Positions 40,607-49,565 of a DNA stretch of 64,000 nt are shown piece after piece (position 1 is the stretch's first letter; each line of letters starts with the position of its first letter). The position numbers were made by a program, and so were the translations under genes. This DNA is from Nocardioides panacisoli (GTDB taxonomy: Bacteria > Actinomycetota > Actinomycetes > Propionibacteriales > Nocardioidaceae). Below the pieces are notes generated by a model. It searched no databases. It had not been told where the DNA came from and saw only the letters and a program-made list of their open reading frames with translations. The stretch spans positions 1,612,001-1,676,000 of the forward strand of contig NZ_CP080409.1 of the NCBI RefSeq assembly GCF_019448235.1. Reading direction: 5' to 3'.

Positions 40607-41685
40607 GTCAGGCCCGCCGCAGCCGCCGCCGCGGCGACCTCGGCGTCGATGACCTCGTCCACCACGGTGTCGCCCACCTCGTCGTGGAAGGACAGCGCGG
40701 TGTCGGTGTCCTTGAGCCCGTGGCCGGTGACGGTGACGACGACGGTGCGGCCCGCGAAGGACTCGCCACGTTGCACGGCGGCCAGCAGGCCGGCCACGCC
40801 CGCCGCGCTGGCCGGCTCCACGAAGACGCCGGTGCGGGCCAGCTCGCGCTGGGCGCTGAGGATCGCGTGGTCGCTCAGCGCGGCGAAGCCACCGCCGGAC
40901 TCGGCCGCCGCCGCCTCGGCCAGCTTCCACGAGGCGGGGTTGCCGACCCGGATCGCCGTCGCCACGGTCTCCGGCTCCGGGAAGGGCTCACCGGTGACCA
41001 GCGGGCTGGCGCCCTCGGCCTGGAAGCCCCGCATCGCCGGGCTCCTGCTCGCGCGTCCCAGCGCGGCGTACTCGGTGTAGCCCATCCAGTACGCCGAGAT
41101 GTTGCCGGCGTTGCCGACCGGCAGGAAGTGGAGGTCGGGTGCGTCGCCGAGGAAGTCCACGACCTCGAACGCGGCCGTCTTCTGGCCCTGGAGCCGGACC
41201 GGGTTCACCGAGTTCACCAGGGCCACCGGGTGCTGGTCGGCCAGGCCGCGTGCGAGGCCCAGGCAGTCGTCGAAGTTGCCGCGCACCATGATCACGCGGC
41301 CGCCGTGCATGATCGCCTGCGCCATCTTGCCGGCGGCGATCTTGCCCTCGGGCACCAGCACGATGGGCTTCAGCCCGGCCTTGGCGGCGTACGCCGACAT
41401 CGACGCCGAGGTGTTGCCGGTGGAGGCACACACGACCGCCTCCGCGCCCTGGTGCCGGGCCACCGAGATCGCGCACGTCATGCCGCGGTCCTTGAAGGAG
41501 CCGGTCGGGTTGTCCCCCTCGACCTTGAGCCAGACCTCCGCACCGGTCTCGTCGGAGAGCCACTCGGAGTGGACCAACGGCGTGCCACCCTCGCGCAGCG
41601 TGACGGCGGGCGTGTCCGCGGGGATCTCGAGCAGGTCGCGGTACTCCTCGATGACGCCGCGCCACTGGTGGGTCGTCGGGCTCAT
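40603..41685 (-). CDS. thrC: threonine synthase
   Basis: 360 residues, ATG start. The PLP lysine is Lys65 in GSFKDRGM, and the phosphate-binding loop is [13 protein letters not shown]. It converts O-phosphohomoserine to threonine. The ATG overlaps the hom stop by 4 bp, so hom-thrC-thrB are translationally coupled. Confidence 0.97.
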   Translation of the reverse strand: MSPTTHQWRGVIEEYRDLLEIPADTPAVTLREGGTPLVHSEWLSDETGAEVWLKVEGDNPTGSFKDRGMTCAISVARHQGAEAVVCASTGNTSASMSAYAAKAGLKPIVLVPEGKIAAGKMAQAIMHGGRVIMVRGNFDDCLGLARGLADQHPVALVNSVNPVRLQGQKTAAFEVVDFLGDAPDLHFLPVGNAGNISAYWMGYTEYAALGRASRSPAMRGFQAEGASPLVTGEPFPEPETVATAIRVGNPASWKLAEAAAAESGGGFAALSDHAILSAQRELARTGVFVEPASAAGVAGLLAAVQRGESFAGRTVVVTVTGHGLKDTDTALSFHDEVGDTVVDEVIDAEVAAAAAAAGLT

Positions 41686-42974
41686 TCCATCTCCCCTTCC
41701 ACCCGCATCACCGAGGTGACGTCGCGCACGATGTCCATGCCCTTGAGCTCCCGCACCGTGGCGGAGAGCTGGGCATCGGTGGCCTCGTGGGAGACGACCA
41801 CCAGCTCGGCCTCCTCACCGCGGCCCTGCTGCCGGACGGTCTGGATGGAGACGTCGTGGGTGGCGAAGGCGTTGGCCACCGCGGCCAGCACGCCCGCACG
41901 GTCGTCGACGCCGATGTTGACGTGGTAGCGGGTGCGGGCCTCCCCGATCGGGAGCACGCGGCGGGCGGCGTAGGTCGACTCCCCCATGCCCTTGGTGTCG
42001 AGCTGGCGGTTGCGCGCCACGGTGACCAGGTCGCCGAGCACGGCACTCGCCGTCGGCGACCCGCCCGCGCCCGGGCCGTAGAACATCAGCTGGCCCGCGG
42101 CGTCGGACTCCACGAAGACGGCGTTGAAGGCCTCGCGGACGCTCGCCAGCGGGTGCGACCGCGGGATCATCGCGGGGTGCACGCGCACCGAGACCGCGTC
42201 ATCGTGCAGCTCGGCGATGGCCAGCAGCTTGACCACGCAGCCCATCGCCTGCGCGGAGCGGGCGTCGGCCGCGGTGATCTCACTGATGCCCTCGCGGTAG
42301 ACGTCCGCCGCCGTGACCCGGGTGTGGAAGGCGAGGCTGGCCAGGATCGCCGCCTTCGCCGCCGCGTCGAATCCCTCGACGTCGGCCGTCGGGTCCGCCT
42401 CGGCGTAGCCCAGCTCCTGGGCCTCGGTGAGGGTCTCCTCGTAGCCGGCGCCCACCGAGTCCATCTTGTCCAGCACGTAGTTGGTGGTGCCGTTGACGAT
42501 CCCCAGCACCCGCGTGACGCGGTCGCCGGCCAACGACTCCCGCAACGGCCGCACGATCGGGATGGCGCCCGCGGCGGCGGCCTCGTAGTAGAGGTCGCGG
42601 CCGGCGTCCTCGGCGGCCTGGAACAGCTCGGGTCCGTGCTCGGCGATCAGTGCCTTGTTGGCGCTGACGACGCTCGCGCCGTGGCGCAGGGCCGACAGGA
42701 TCAGGGTGCGCGCCGGTTCGAACCCGCCGATGAGCTCGACGACCACGTCGACGTCCTCGCGGGACACCAGTCCCTCGGCATCGGTGGTGAGCAGGTCGGC
42801 GGGCACGTCGATCTCGCGGTCGCCCTCGAGGCGGCGTACGGCGACCCCGGCCAGCTCGACAGGGGCGCCGATGCGGGCGGCGAGGTCGTCGGCCTGCTCC
42901 CCGAGCAGGCGCACCACCTGGGAGCCGACCGAGCCACAGCCCAGCACGGCCACCTTCAGCGGCTTGTCACTCAC
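41682..42974 (-). CDS. hom: homoserine dehydrogenase with ACT domain
   Basis: 430 residues from GTG 42974, overlapping the lysA stop (GTGA). N-terminal NAD(P) fold with [14 protein letters not shown], catalytic-domain motifs [14 protein letters not shown] and [12 protein letters not shown], and a C-terminal ACT domain (about 350-430), the usual site of feedback inhibition by threonine. Reduces aspartate semialdehyde to homoserine. Confidence 0.97.
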   Translation of the reverse strand: MSDKPLKVAVLGCGSVGSQVVRLLGEQADDLAARIGAPVELAGVAVRRLEGDREIDVPADLLTTDAEGLVSREDVDVVVELIGGFEPARTLILSALRHGASVVSANKALIAEHGPELFQAAEDAGRDLYYEAAAAGAIPIVRPLRESLAGDRVTRVLGIVNGTTNYVLDKMDSVGAGYEETLTEAQELGYAEADPTADVEGFDAAAKAAILASLAFHTRVTAADVYREGISEITAADARSAQAMGCVVKLLAIAELHDDAVSVRVHPAMIPRSHPLASVREAFNAVFVESDAAGQLMFYGPGAGGSPTASAVLGDLVTVARNRQLDTKGMGESTYAARRVLPIGEARTRYHVNIGVDDRAGVLAAVANAFATHDVSIQTVRQQGRGEEAELVVVSHEATDAQLSATVRELKGMDIVRDVTSVMRVEGEME

Positions 42975-44377
42975 GCGTGCGCTCCCATGTCCGTCGCCAA
43001 CAGGTCGTCCACAGTCTCCCGCCGGAGGACGACGCGCGCTGCGCCGTCCCGCACCGCGATCACCGGTGGGCGGAGGGCGTGGTTGTAGTTGGAGGCCATC
43101 GAGCGGCAGTAGGCGCCGGTGCCCGGCACCGCCACGAGGTCTCCGGGGGCGACGTCGGCGGGCACGAACTCGTCGCGCACCACGATGTCGCCGGCCTCGC
43201 AGTGCTTGCCCACGACACGGCCCAGGACGGGCGGCGCCTCGGAGGTGCGGCCGGCCAGGGTGCAGGAGTAGTCGGCGTCGTAGAGCGCCGTGCGGACGTT
43301 GTCGCTCATGCCGCCGTCGACGCTGACGTAGGTGCGCACCGCCCCGGCGTCGAGCGTGACCGGCTTGACCGTGCCCACGGTGTAGACGGTGCACATCGAC
43401 GGGCCCACCACGGCCCGTCCGGGCTCGATGGACAGGCGCGGCCGTTCGATGCCCAGCGCAGCGCACTCGCCGGTGACGATCTGCTGCATCCCCGCCGCGA
43501 GGTCGGCCGGGTCGGCCGGGTCGTCCTGCGTGGTGTAGGCGATGCCGAAGCCGCCACCGAGGTCCAGCTCGGGTGCGGTGACCCCGAGCTCCTCGGCCAC
43601 CTGGGCGTGGAGGCGCAGGACGCGTCGGGCCGCGACCTCGAAGCCGGAGGTGTCGAAGATCTGGCTGCCGATGTGGGAGTGCAGGCCGAGGAACTCCACG
43701 CGCGGGGCCGCGACGAGGCGGCGTACGGCCTCGAGCGCATCGCCGGAGGTGATGGAGAAGCCGAACTTCTGGTCCTCGTGCGCCGTGGCGATGTACTCGT
43801 GGGTGTGGGCCTCGACGCCGGCGGTGACCCGCACCATGACGCGGGCAGTGGTCCCGGTCTCCTCGGTGATCGCGACCAGCCGCTCGACCTCGTCGAAGGA
43901 GTCGACGACGATCCGGCCCACGCCCTCGGCCACTGCCCGCCGCAACTCGACGTGGGCCTTGTTGTTGCCGTGGTAGCCGATGCGCTCGGCCGGGAACCCG
44001 GCACGCAGGGCGACGGTCAGCTCGCCGTCGGAGCAGACGTCGAGGCAGAGGCCCTCCTCGGCCACCCACTGGGCGACCGTGGTGCACAGGAAGGCCTTGC
44101 CCGCGTAGTAGACGTCCCAGCCCGCCTCGTCGAACGCGTCCCGGAAGGCGCGCGCACGGTGGCGGAAGTCCTCCTCGTCCAGTACGTACGCCGGGGTGTT
44201 GTGCTCGGCGACCAGGTCCGCGACCGCCACGCCACCGATGACCAGGTCGCCGTCGACCTTGCGGGCGGTGCGGGACCACAGCTGGGGCACCAGCGCGTTG
44301 ACGTCGGTGGGGCGATCCAGCCACGACGGGCCGCGCAGTGCGCCGGGCGCGTGGGCCCAGCCTGCTTCGTGGGTCAT
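42971..44377 (-). CDS. lysA: diaminopimelate decarboxylase
   Basis: 468 residues. PLP lysine Lys94 in YYAGKAFL, the LGLHSHIGSQI and EPGRAVVG motifs, and the C-terminal GAYCRSMASNYN typical of LysA. It decarboxylates meso-diaminopimelate to lysine, the last lysine step. Four bases separate it from argS, so argS-lysA-hom-thrC-thrB probably form one transcript, as in corynebacteria and mycobacteria. Confidence 0.96.
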   Translation of the reverse strand: MTHEAGWAHAPGALRGPSWLDRPTDVNALVPQLWSRTARKVDGDLVIGGVAVADLVAEHNTPAYVLDEEDFRHRARAFRDAFDEAGWDVYYAGKAFLCTTVAQWVAEEGLCLDVCSDGELTVALRAGFPAERIGYHGNNKAHVELRRAVAEGVGRIVVDSFDEVERLVAITEETGTTARVMVRVTAGVEAHTHEYIATAHEDQKFGFSITSGDALEAVRRLVAAPRVEFLGLHSHIGSQIFDTSGFEVAARRVLRLHAQVAEELGVTAPELDLGGGFGIAYTTQDDPADPADLAAGMQQIVTGECAALGIERPRLSIEPGRAVVGPSMCTVYTVGTVKPVTLDAGAVRTYVSVDGGMSDNVRTALYDADYSCTLAGRTSEAPPVLGRVVGKHCEAGDIVVRDEFVPADVAPGDLVAVPGTGAYCRSMASNYNHALRPPVIAVRDGAARVVLRRETVDDLLATDMGAHA

Positions 44378-44381
44378 GTGC

Positions 44382-46055
44382 TCACATCCGTTCCGGGGCG
44401 GTGACGCCCAGCAGGTCCAGGCCGCCGGCGAGCACCGTCTGGATCGCCGCGACCAGCAGCAGGCGCGCCTCGTTGGTGGGCGTCACCGGCTCGTCGCCCT
44501 GGGGCAGCATGCGGCACTCCTTGGTGTCGTACCACTTGTTGAACACCGAGGCGGTGTCCTCCAGGTAGCGGGCGATGCGGTGCGGCTCGCGCAGCTCCGC
44601 CGCACTGGCGACCACGCGCGGGAACTCGGCCAGCGCCCGCAGCAGCTGCCCGTCGCGCTCGTGACTGAGCAGGGAGGGGTCGAAGGCGTCGCCCTCGGGG
44701 AGCGTCATGCCGAGGTCGCTCGCGTTCTCCCGCATCCGGCAGGTGCGCGCGTGGGCGTACTGCACGTAGTAGACCGGGTTGTCGTTGGAGGCCTTGGTGA
44801 TCTCGGCGACGTCGAGGGTCAGCGGGCTGTCCGCGGGATAGCGCGCCAGGGAGTAGCGCAGGGCGTCCACCCCGATCTCCTCGGCGAGCTCGTGGAGCGT
44901 CACGATCGTGCCGGCGCGCTTGGAGAGCTTCAGCTCCGCGCCGTCCCGCAGGATCTTGACCAGCTGGCCGATCATCACGTTGAGCGTCTGGTCCGGGTCG
45001 TCGCCCACGCAGGCGGCCATCGCCCGCAGCCTGCCGACGTAGCCGTGGTGGTCGGCGCCGAGCAGGTAGATGCAGTGGTCGAACCCGCGGCGCCGCTTGT
45101 CCAGGTAGTAGGCGGTGTCGGAGGCGAAGTAGGTCAGTTCGCCGTCGGACTTGATCAGCACCCGGTCCTTGTCGTCGCCGAAGTCGGTGGTGCGCATCCA
45201 CAGCGCGCCGTCCTCGTCGTAGACGTGGCCGAGCTCCTTGAGGTGGGCCAGGGTGTCGGGCACCGAGCCGGACTCGTGCAGCGACAGTTCGGAGAACCAC
45301 ACGTCGAAGTGGGTGTGGAAGCCCGCGAGCTGGTCCTGCTGCTCGCGCAGCTGCAGGGCGTAGGCCTGCTCGCGCACCGCGACCCGGCGCTCGTCCTCGG
45401 GCAGGTCGAAGATGCCCGGTGACGCCTCGGCCACCGCCGCGGCGAGGTCCTCGATGTAGCCGCCCGCGTAGCCGTTCTCCGGGGTGGGCTGCCCCGTCGC
45501 GGCCGCGATCACGGAGTCGGCGAAGTGGTTCATCTGCACGCCGCGGTCGTTGATGTAGAACTCGCGCGTCACCTCGGCGCCGGCGGCGGCGAGCACCCGG
45601 CCGATCGCGTCCCCGAGCACGGCCCACCGGGTGTGCCCCAGGTGGAGGGGGCCGGTGGGGTTGGCGGAGATGAACTCCACGTTGATGTGCTGGCCGGCCA
45701 GCGTCTCGGTGCGGCCGTACGCCGCACCGGCCGCCACGATGTCGGCCGCGACCTTGCCCTGGGCGTCGGCCTCGACGGTGATGTTGACGAAGCCGGGTCC
45801 AGCCACCTCGACGTCGCTGATGCCCGCCGCCTGCTGGAGCTCGGCGGCGAGCAGCTCACCGATGGCACGGGGGTTGGCGCCGGCGGACTTGGCCAGCTGC
45901 ATCGCGATGTTGGTGGCGTAGTCGCCGTGGCCCTGCTGCCGCGGTCGCTCCACCCTGACCTCGCCCGGAACGCCGTCGGACAGGGCCAATTCACCACGGT
46001 CGACGAGCGCGGTGAGGCAGTCGACGATGGTGGCGGAGAGTTGCTGCGGAGTCAC
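44382..46055 (-). CDS. argS: arginyl-tRNA synthetase
   Basis: 557 residues, GTG start. Class I signatures: HIGH variant HLGHT in ANPTGPLHLGHTRW and KMSKS-loop variant LKLSKRAGT. N-terminal Add-1 domain and C-terminal DALR anticodon-binding domain are present. The start codon may coincide with the transcription start (separate entry). It is divergent from a tRNA-Arg gene 84 bp away, a suggestive pairing of synthetase and substrate. Confidence 0.97.
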   Translation of the reverse strand: MTPQQLSATIVDCLTALVDRGELALSDGVPGEVRVERPRQQGHGDYATNIAMQLAKSAGANPRAIGELLAAELQQAAGISDVEVAGPGFVNITVEADAQGKVAADIVAAGAAYGRTETLAGQHINVEFISANPTGPLHLGHTRWAVLGDAIGRVLAAAGAEVTREFYINDRGVQMNHFADSVIAAATGQPTPENGYAGGYIEDLAAAVAEASPGIFDLPEDERRVAVREQAYALQLREQQDQLAGFHTHFDVWFSELSLHESGSVPDTLAHLKELGHVYDEDGALWMRTTDFGDDKDRVLIKSDGELTYFASDTAYYLDKRRRGFDHCIYLLGADHHGYVGRLRAMAACVGDDPDQTLNVMIGQLVKILRDGAELKLSKRAGTIVTLHELAEEIGVDALRYSLARYPADSPLTLDVAEITKASNDNPVYYVQYAHARTCRMRENASDLGMTLPEGDAFDPSLLSHERDGQLLRALAEFPRVVASAAELREPHRIARYLEDTASVFNKWYDTKECRMLPQGDEPVTPTNEARLLLVAAIQTVLAGGLDLLGVTAPERM

Positions 46056-46061
46056 CGGTCA

Positions 46062-46067
46062 AGCCTA
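46062..46067 (-). promoter_or_regulatory. candidate -10 of argS, implying a leaderless mRNA
   Basis: TAGGCT on the minus strand lies 6 nt before the GTG at 46055, so transcription would begin at or next to the start codon. No ribosome site is visible before the GTG. Leaderless mRNAs are common in actinobacteria. No convincing -35. Confidence 0.4.
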
Positions 46068-46106
46068 TCGACCGGTGCTGGTTTCCCCGCAGCCGATGTC
46101 GACCGG

Positions 46107-46112
46107 TAGTGT
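46107..46112 (+). promoter_or_regulatory. candidate -10 of the tRNA-Arg gene
   Basis: TAGTGT fits the -10 consensus and lies 28 bp before the mature tRNA 5' end; TTCCCC 18 bp upstream is a weak -35. Confidence 0.35.
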
Positions 46113-46139
46113 TCGCGACTGCGCCGGTCGCCGGCGCAT

Positions 46140-46212
46140 GCCTCCGTAGCTCAGGGGATAGAGCACTGGTTTCCGGTACCAGGAGTCGCAGGTTCGAATC
46201 CTGCCGGAGGCG
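46140..46212 (+). tRNA. tRNA-Arg (anticodon CCG)
   Basis: 73 nt folding into a full cloverleaf: acceptor GCCTCCG/CGGAGGC, D arm with AGCTCAGGGGATAGAGC, anticodon stem CTGGT/ACCAG with loop TTCCGGT (anticodon CCG, reading CGG), and T arm GCAGG-TTCGAAT-CCTGC. Discriminator base G; the CCA end is not encoded. CGG is a frequent Arg codon in this genome. Its 3' end opens onto a repeat-rich gap, but no duplicated tRNA end (attachment site) was found in the window. Confidence 0.96.
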
Positions 46213-46630
46213 CCCACCCCCTCTTTCCGTCGTCGACTGCGACGGGTCCCGACACGGTTCGACCGACAGGGGCACCCGACCCTGGACGCTCCGGGGGTCT
46301 CGACACGGCTCGCTGGCGCTCGCCGGCTCGACCACCAAGGCCACTCACTCGGGGGCCGACACGGCTCGACCACCGACCTCACTCGACGGTCCCGACCACG
46401 CTTCGCCGGCTCGACCACCAAGGCCACTCACTCGGGGGCCGACACGGCTCGACCACCAAGGCCACTCACTCGGGGGCCGACACGGCTCGACCACCGAGCT
46501 CACTCGAGGGTCCGACCACGCTCCGCCGGCTCGACCAGCAGAGCCGCTCGATCCTCGGGCGGCAATGACTTGGTGGTCGAGCCGGTGTCGCGAGGGACGA
46601 GCGGCACCGTGTCGAGACCTCCGCAGCCGC
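46213..46630. repeat. 418-bp gene-free region with tandem and inverted intergenic repeats
   Basis: No gene. A 38-bp unit starting GGCTCGACCACCAAGGCCAC occurs at 46325-46362, 46408-46445 and 46446-46483, with related 43-45 bp units at 46363-46407 and 46484-46526. The block is bordered by GGTCTCGACACGG at about 46296 in plus orientation and by the same motif in minus orientation near 46608-46620, each followed inward by GGCTCGACCACCAAG (second copy on the minus strand near 46570-46584), so the ends are inverted relative to each other. This resembles a REP/BIME-like element. No promoter, RNA gene or transposase is seen. Confidence 0.8.
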
Positions 46631-47497
46631 TCAGCCCGAGCGGCCCAGCCGCCTCGCGAGCGCGTCGGCGAAGGGACCGGCGTTCTCCGGCATGACGTCG
46701 AGGTAGAGGCCGGGCTCGGTGAGCTCGACCTCGCTCACGACCCAGGCGTCGCGCCACCACAACAGGTCGACGCGCGCATAGACCAGGTCGACCCCGAGCA
46801 GCCGGGAGACGGTCGCGCACGCGTCGAGTGCGGGGGTGGTCGCCGCCTCGGTGAGGGCCACGGGGGTCGAGGTGCCGCCGTAGGTCTCGTGAACCCGGAT
46901 CTCCCCCGACGCGGGCCGTTTGGCGACCTGCGCGACCGGTGCGCCATCGATGACGAAGACCGACGCCTCGCCCGCCTCGGCGACGCTCGGCACGAAGGGC
47001 TGCACGACCCACGGTCCCGCACCGCCGACACGGTCCACGCCACGCGGGTCGTCGACCAGGACCACTCCCCGACCACCGGCGCCGACGGCCGGCTTCACCA
47101 CCCAGGAGCCCTCGCGAGCCACCAGGTCCCGCACCTCCGCGGTGGTGGTCGCGACCTCGGTGGGCACGATCGGCACCCCGGCGGCGCCGAGCTCGGCGAG
47201 GTAGCCCTTGTGGGTGTTCCAGCCGAAGACCGTCGGGCCGTGCACCACCTGCGACCCGACGCGGGCCGACCACGCCAGGAACTCCTCGACCCGCTCGGCG
47301 TAGTCCCAGGTGGACCGGACCGCGACCAGGTCGGCCGCGGTCCAGTCCACCGCAGGATCGTCCCAGCGCACCCACCGGGACGCGATGCCCCGGTCGGCCA
47401 ACGCTGCCTCGAGCGCCGCGGCCCCCGGCTCGCCGTCGGGCAGCCGCTCGCAGGTGGCGAGCAGCACGGTCGGCGACGGGTCACGGAGCGCGCTCAC
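46631..47497 (-). CDS. ATP-grasp domain protein
   Basis: 288 residues, GTG start. The ATP-grasp fold is indicated by the lysine strand and Gly-rich loop VVKPAVGAGGRGVVLV, the GPWVVQPFV hinge and the metal-binding VSEVELTEPGLYLD end. Such enzymes join a carboxylate to an amine or thiol with ATP; relatives include RimK-type ligases and many orphan proteins of about 290 residues. Substrate unknown. It follows the SurA-like lipoprotein gene by 17 bp. Confidence 0.8.
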   Translation of the reverse strand: MSALRDPSPTVLLATCERLPDGEPGAAALEAALADRGIASRWVRWDDPAVDWTAADLVAVRSTWDYAERVEEFLAWSARVGSQVVHGPTVFGWNTHKGYLAELGAAGVPIVPTEVATTTAEVRDLVAREGSWVVKPAVGAGGRGVVLVDDPRGVDRVGGAGPWVVQPFVPSVAEAGEASVFVIDGAPVAQVAKRPASGEIRVHETYGGTSTPVALTEAATTPALDACATVSRLLGVDLVYARVDLLWWRDAWVVSEVELTEPGLYLDVMPENAGPFADALARRLGRSG

Positions 47498-47514
47498 GGC
47501 GCCATCTCACACCA

Positions 47515-48267
47515 TCAGACGTTGACCGAGATCTCCGCGTCCTTGCGGAGGTCCTTCAGCAGCGTCTGGGCGACGCCGTTGAGCTTCTCGCTCTTGACCT
47601 GCTCCTCCAGCTGCGAACGGGACTTCTGGAAGGACGGCGCCTTCTGGCCGGTCTGCTTGCTCTGCGACTTGAGCTGGTCGTAGGCCTTGCGGAGCTCGGC
47701 GTCGGTGATCTTCACCCCGCCCGACTCCTTCTCCAGCAGCTGGTCGAGCTTGACCTGCACCGCGACCTGGGACAGGACCTCGTCCTCGGACATGCCCTGC
47801 TCCTTCAGCGCGGAGATGAACTCGTCCGCCGAGCCCATCTGGTTGCTCTTGGCCAGGTCGGCGAGGGTCCGGTCGACCTGCTTCTCACTGGCCTCGATGC
47901 CACGCTCGGCGGCCGCCTGCTCCAGCAGCTCGGTGTTGACCAGCTGGTCGGCGACCTGCTTCTTGAGCTCGTCCTGGTCCGGCTGCTGCCCGGTCATCTG
48001 CGACTGGGCGGCCATCTGCTGGAACTGCTGCTCGTACGCCGGCACGAACTCGTCCTTGCTGATCTCCTCGCCGTTGACCTCGGCCACGACGTCGGGAACG
48101 CCGTCGAGGTCCGGCTCTGCGGCGGCCTCGCCGCCGGCGCCCTCCTCCGCGGAGGAGGACGACTCCTGCGAGGTCGCCTCGGAACCTGCCCCGTCGTCGG
48201 ACGAGCAGGCCGCCAGGAACACCGTGGGCGCGACCAGGGCGGCCGCGAGCACCTTCTTCACACGCAC
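47515..48267 (-). CDS. SurA N-terminal domain lipoprotein (PrsA/SurA-like foldase)
   Basis: 250 residues. Lipobox FLAAC (Cys21), an acidic Ser/Glu-rich linker, then a SurA-type N-terminal chaperone domain (VVAEVNGEEISKDEFVPAYE onward) almost wholly helical. No parvulin (PPIase) domain is visible, so chaperone rather than isomerase activity is likely. Predicted outer-face lipoprotein helping secreted proteins fold. Confidence 0.85.
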   Translation of the reverse strand: MRVKKVLAAALVAPTVFLAACSSDDGAGSEATSQESSSSAEEGAGGEAAAEPDLDGVPDVVAEVNGEEISKDEFVPAYEQQFQQMAAQSQMTGQQPDQDELKKQVADQLVNTELLEQAAAERGIEASEKQVDRTLADLAKSNQMGSADEFISALKEQGMSEDEVLSQVAVQVKLDQLLEKESGGVKITDAELRKAYDQLKSQSKQTGQKAPSFQKSRSQLEEQVKSEKLNGVAQTLLKDLRKDAEISVNV

Positions 48268-48306
48268 TGCGAGAACTCCCTCTCCGTTGGTGGCGTCCGG
48301 ACGAAC

Positions 48307-49518
48307 CTACGGACCCGGGGCAAGGGAACCGTCGTCCCGGCGAGGGGCGCCGCGACGTGCCGTGGCGGCACCCAGGGCGGTGGTGAGCGGCACGGCGGCG
48401 ACCAGGCCGATGGTCGCCACCGCGCTGCGGACGATCTCCTGGGCGATGATCTGGTCGGTCACCACGTCACCGAAGGACTGGTTGCCGGCGATGATGAGGA
48501 TCATCAGCGGCAGCGACGAGCCGGCGTAGGCGAGGATGATGGTGTTGATCACCGACGCGATGTGGGAGCGCCCCACCCGGGCGCCGGCGCGGTAGAGGTC
48601 GCCGAAGCGGTAGGTGGGGTTCGCACGAGCCAGCTCGGTGACGGTCGCCGACTGGGTGACGGTCACGTCGTCGAGGACGCCCAGGGACCCGATGACGATG
48701 CCGGCGAGCAGGAGGCCCTGCAGGTTCACGCTGTGGATCTCGCCGACGAAGGTGGAGGCGTCGTCGGCGAAGCCGGTCAGGTGCATCGCCTCGACGGCGA
48801 CCAGCGCCAACACGCCGGTCAGGGCGAGGCTGCCCAACGTGCCGAGCACCGCGACGGTCGTCGACCACGCGAGGCCGTGGGTCAGGTAGAGCACCGTGAG
48901 CATGATCGCCGCCGACCCGATGATGGCCACCAGCAGTGGCGGCGAGCCGTCGAGGATGGCCGGCACCACGAAGTAGAGCAGCACGAAGAAGGTCACCGCG
49001 AGGCCGGCAAGCGCGCTGACACCCCGCCAGCGACCGAAGGCGACCACCGCGAGCACGAACGCGATGCCCAGCAGCCACAGCTGGCTGTCGCGCTGGTGGT
49101 CGACGATGGCGTACGTCGCCCCGTCGGGCGTCTCGGACTCCAGCAGCACCACCTGGTCGCCCTCGACGATCTCGGCCGCGCCGGGGCCGTTGGGCAGTGG
49201 GACGTCGTACTCGGTGCCCTCGCGCTGCCCCTCGGTCACGCGCACCGTGGCGGTCCCGCACCCGTTGACCTGGTCGGCCGGCGACTGCGCCTCGGGAACC
49301 TCGGGCTCCTCCGGGCAGGGCTCCTGCTCGATGGCGGTCACCTCGGCGTCGTACTGCGCCCCGGCCCCCTCGGGCGTGGGGGCCTCCTCGACCGGCGGCG
49401 GCCAGAGCCACACCAGCCCCGCCAGCGTGACCAACGCCAACGGCGCGATCACCGCGATCGCGATGCGCCGCATCGGGTGGTCGTCGGTCTCGGCGTGCCG
49501 AGCGTGGTGGCTGCCCAT
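48307..49518 (-). CDS. YibE/F family membrane protein
   Basis: 403 residues: one N-terminal membrane segment, an extracytoplasmic domain (about 45-155, with CPEEPEVPEAQ and two Cys), then about seven membrane segments. The conserved GVLDDVTVTQSATV and the AGSSLPLMILI motif identify YibE/F-like proteins. Function unknown; a transport role is often presumed. Confidence 0.9.
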   Translation of the reverse strand: MGSHHARHAETDDHPMRRIAIAVIAPLALVTLAGLVWLWPPPVEEAPTPEGAGAQYDAEVTAIEQEPCPEEPEVPEAQSPADQVNGCGTATVRVTEGQREGTEYDVPLPNGPGAAEIVEGDQVVLLESETPDGATYAIVDHQRDSQLWLLGIAFVLAVVAFGRWRGVSALAGLAVTFFVLLYFVVPAILDGSPPLLVAIIGSAAIMLTVLYLTHGLAWSTTVAVLGTLGSLALTGVLALVAVEAMHLTGFADDASTFVGEIHSVNLQGLLLAGIVIGSLGVLDDVTVTQSATVTELARANPTYRFGDLYRAGARVGRSHIASVINTIILAYAGSSLPLMILIIAGNQSFGDVVTDQIIAQEIVRSAVATIGLVAAVPLTTALGAATARRGAPRRDDGSLAPGP

Positions 49519-49565
49519 GGCAGCAGATTGTCCCCTGTCGCCCTCACCTCAGGGGCGAGCGGGCC

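Noticed and set aside
46325..46526. CRISPR-like array of 38-bp repeats
   Set aside because: Copies are contiguous or separated by related repeat units, not by unique spacers, and there are no cas genes.
46140..46630. Possible integrative-element attachment site at the tRNA-Arg 3' end
   Set aside because: No integrase gene and no duplicated tRNA 3' sequence were found in the window; the following repeats are unrelated to the tRNA sequence.
46109..47683. Plus-strand open frame of 524 codons across the repeat region and ATP-grasp gene
   Set aside because: It starts inside the promoter/tRNA region, runs through intergenic repeats and shows no domain.
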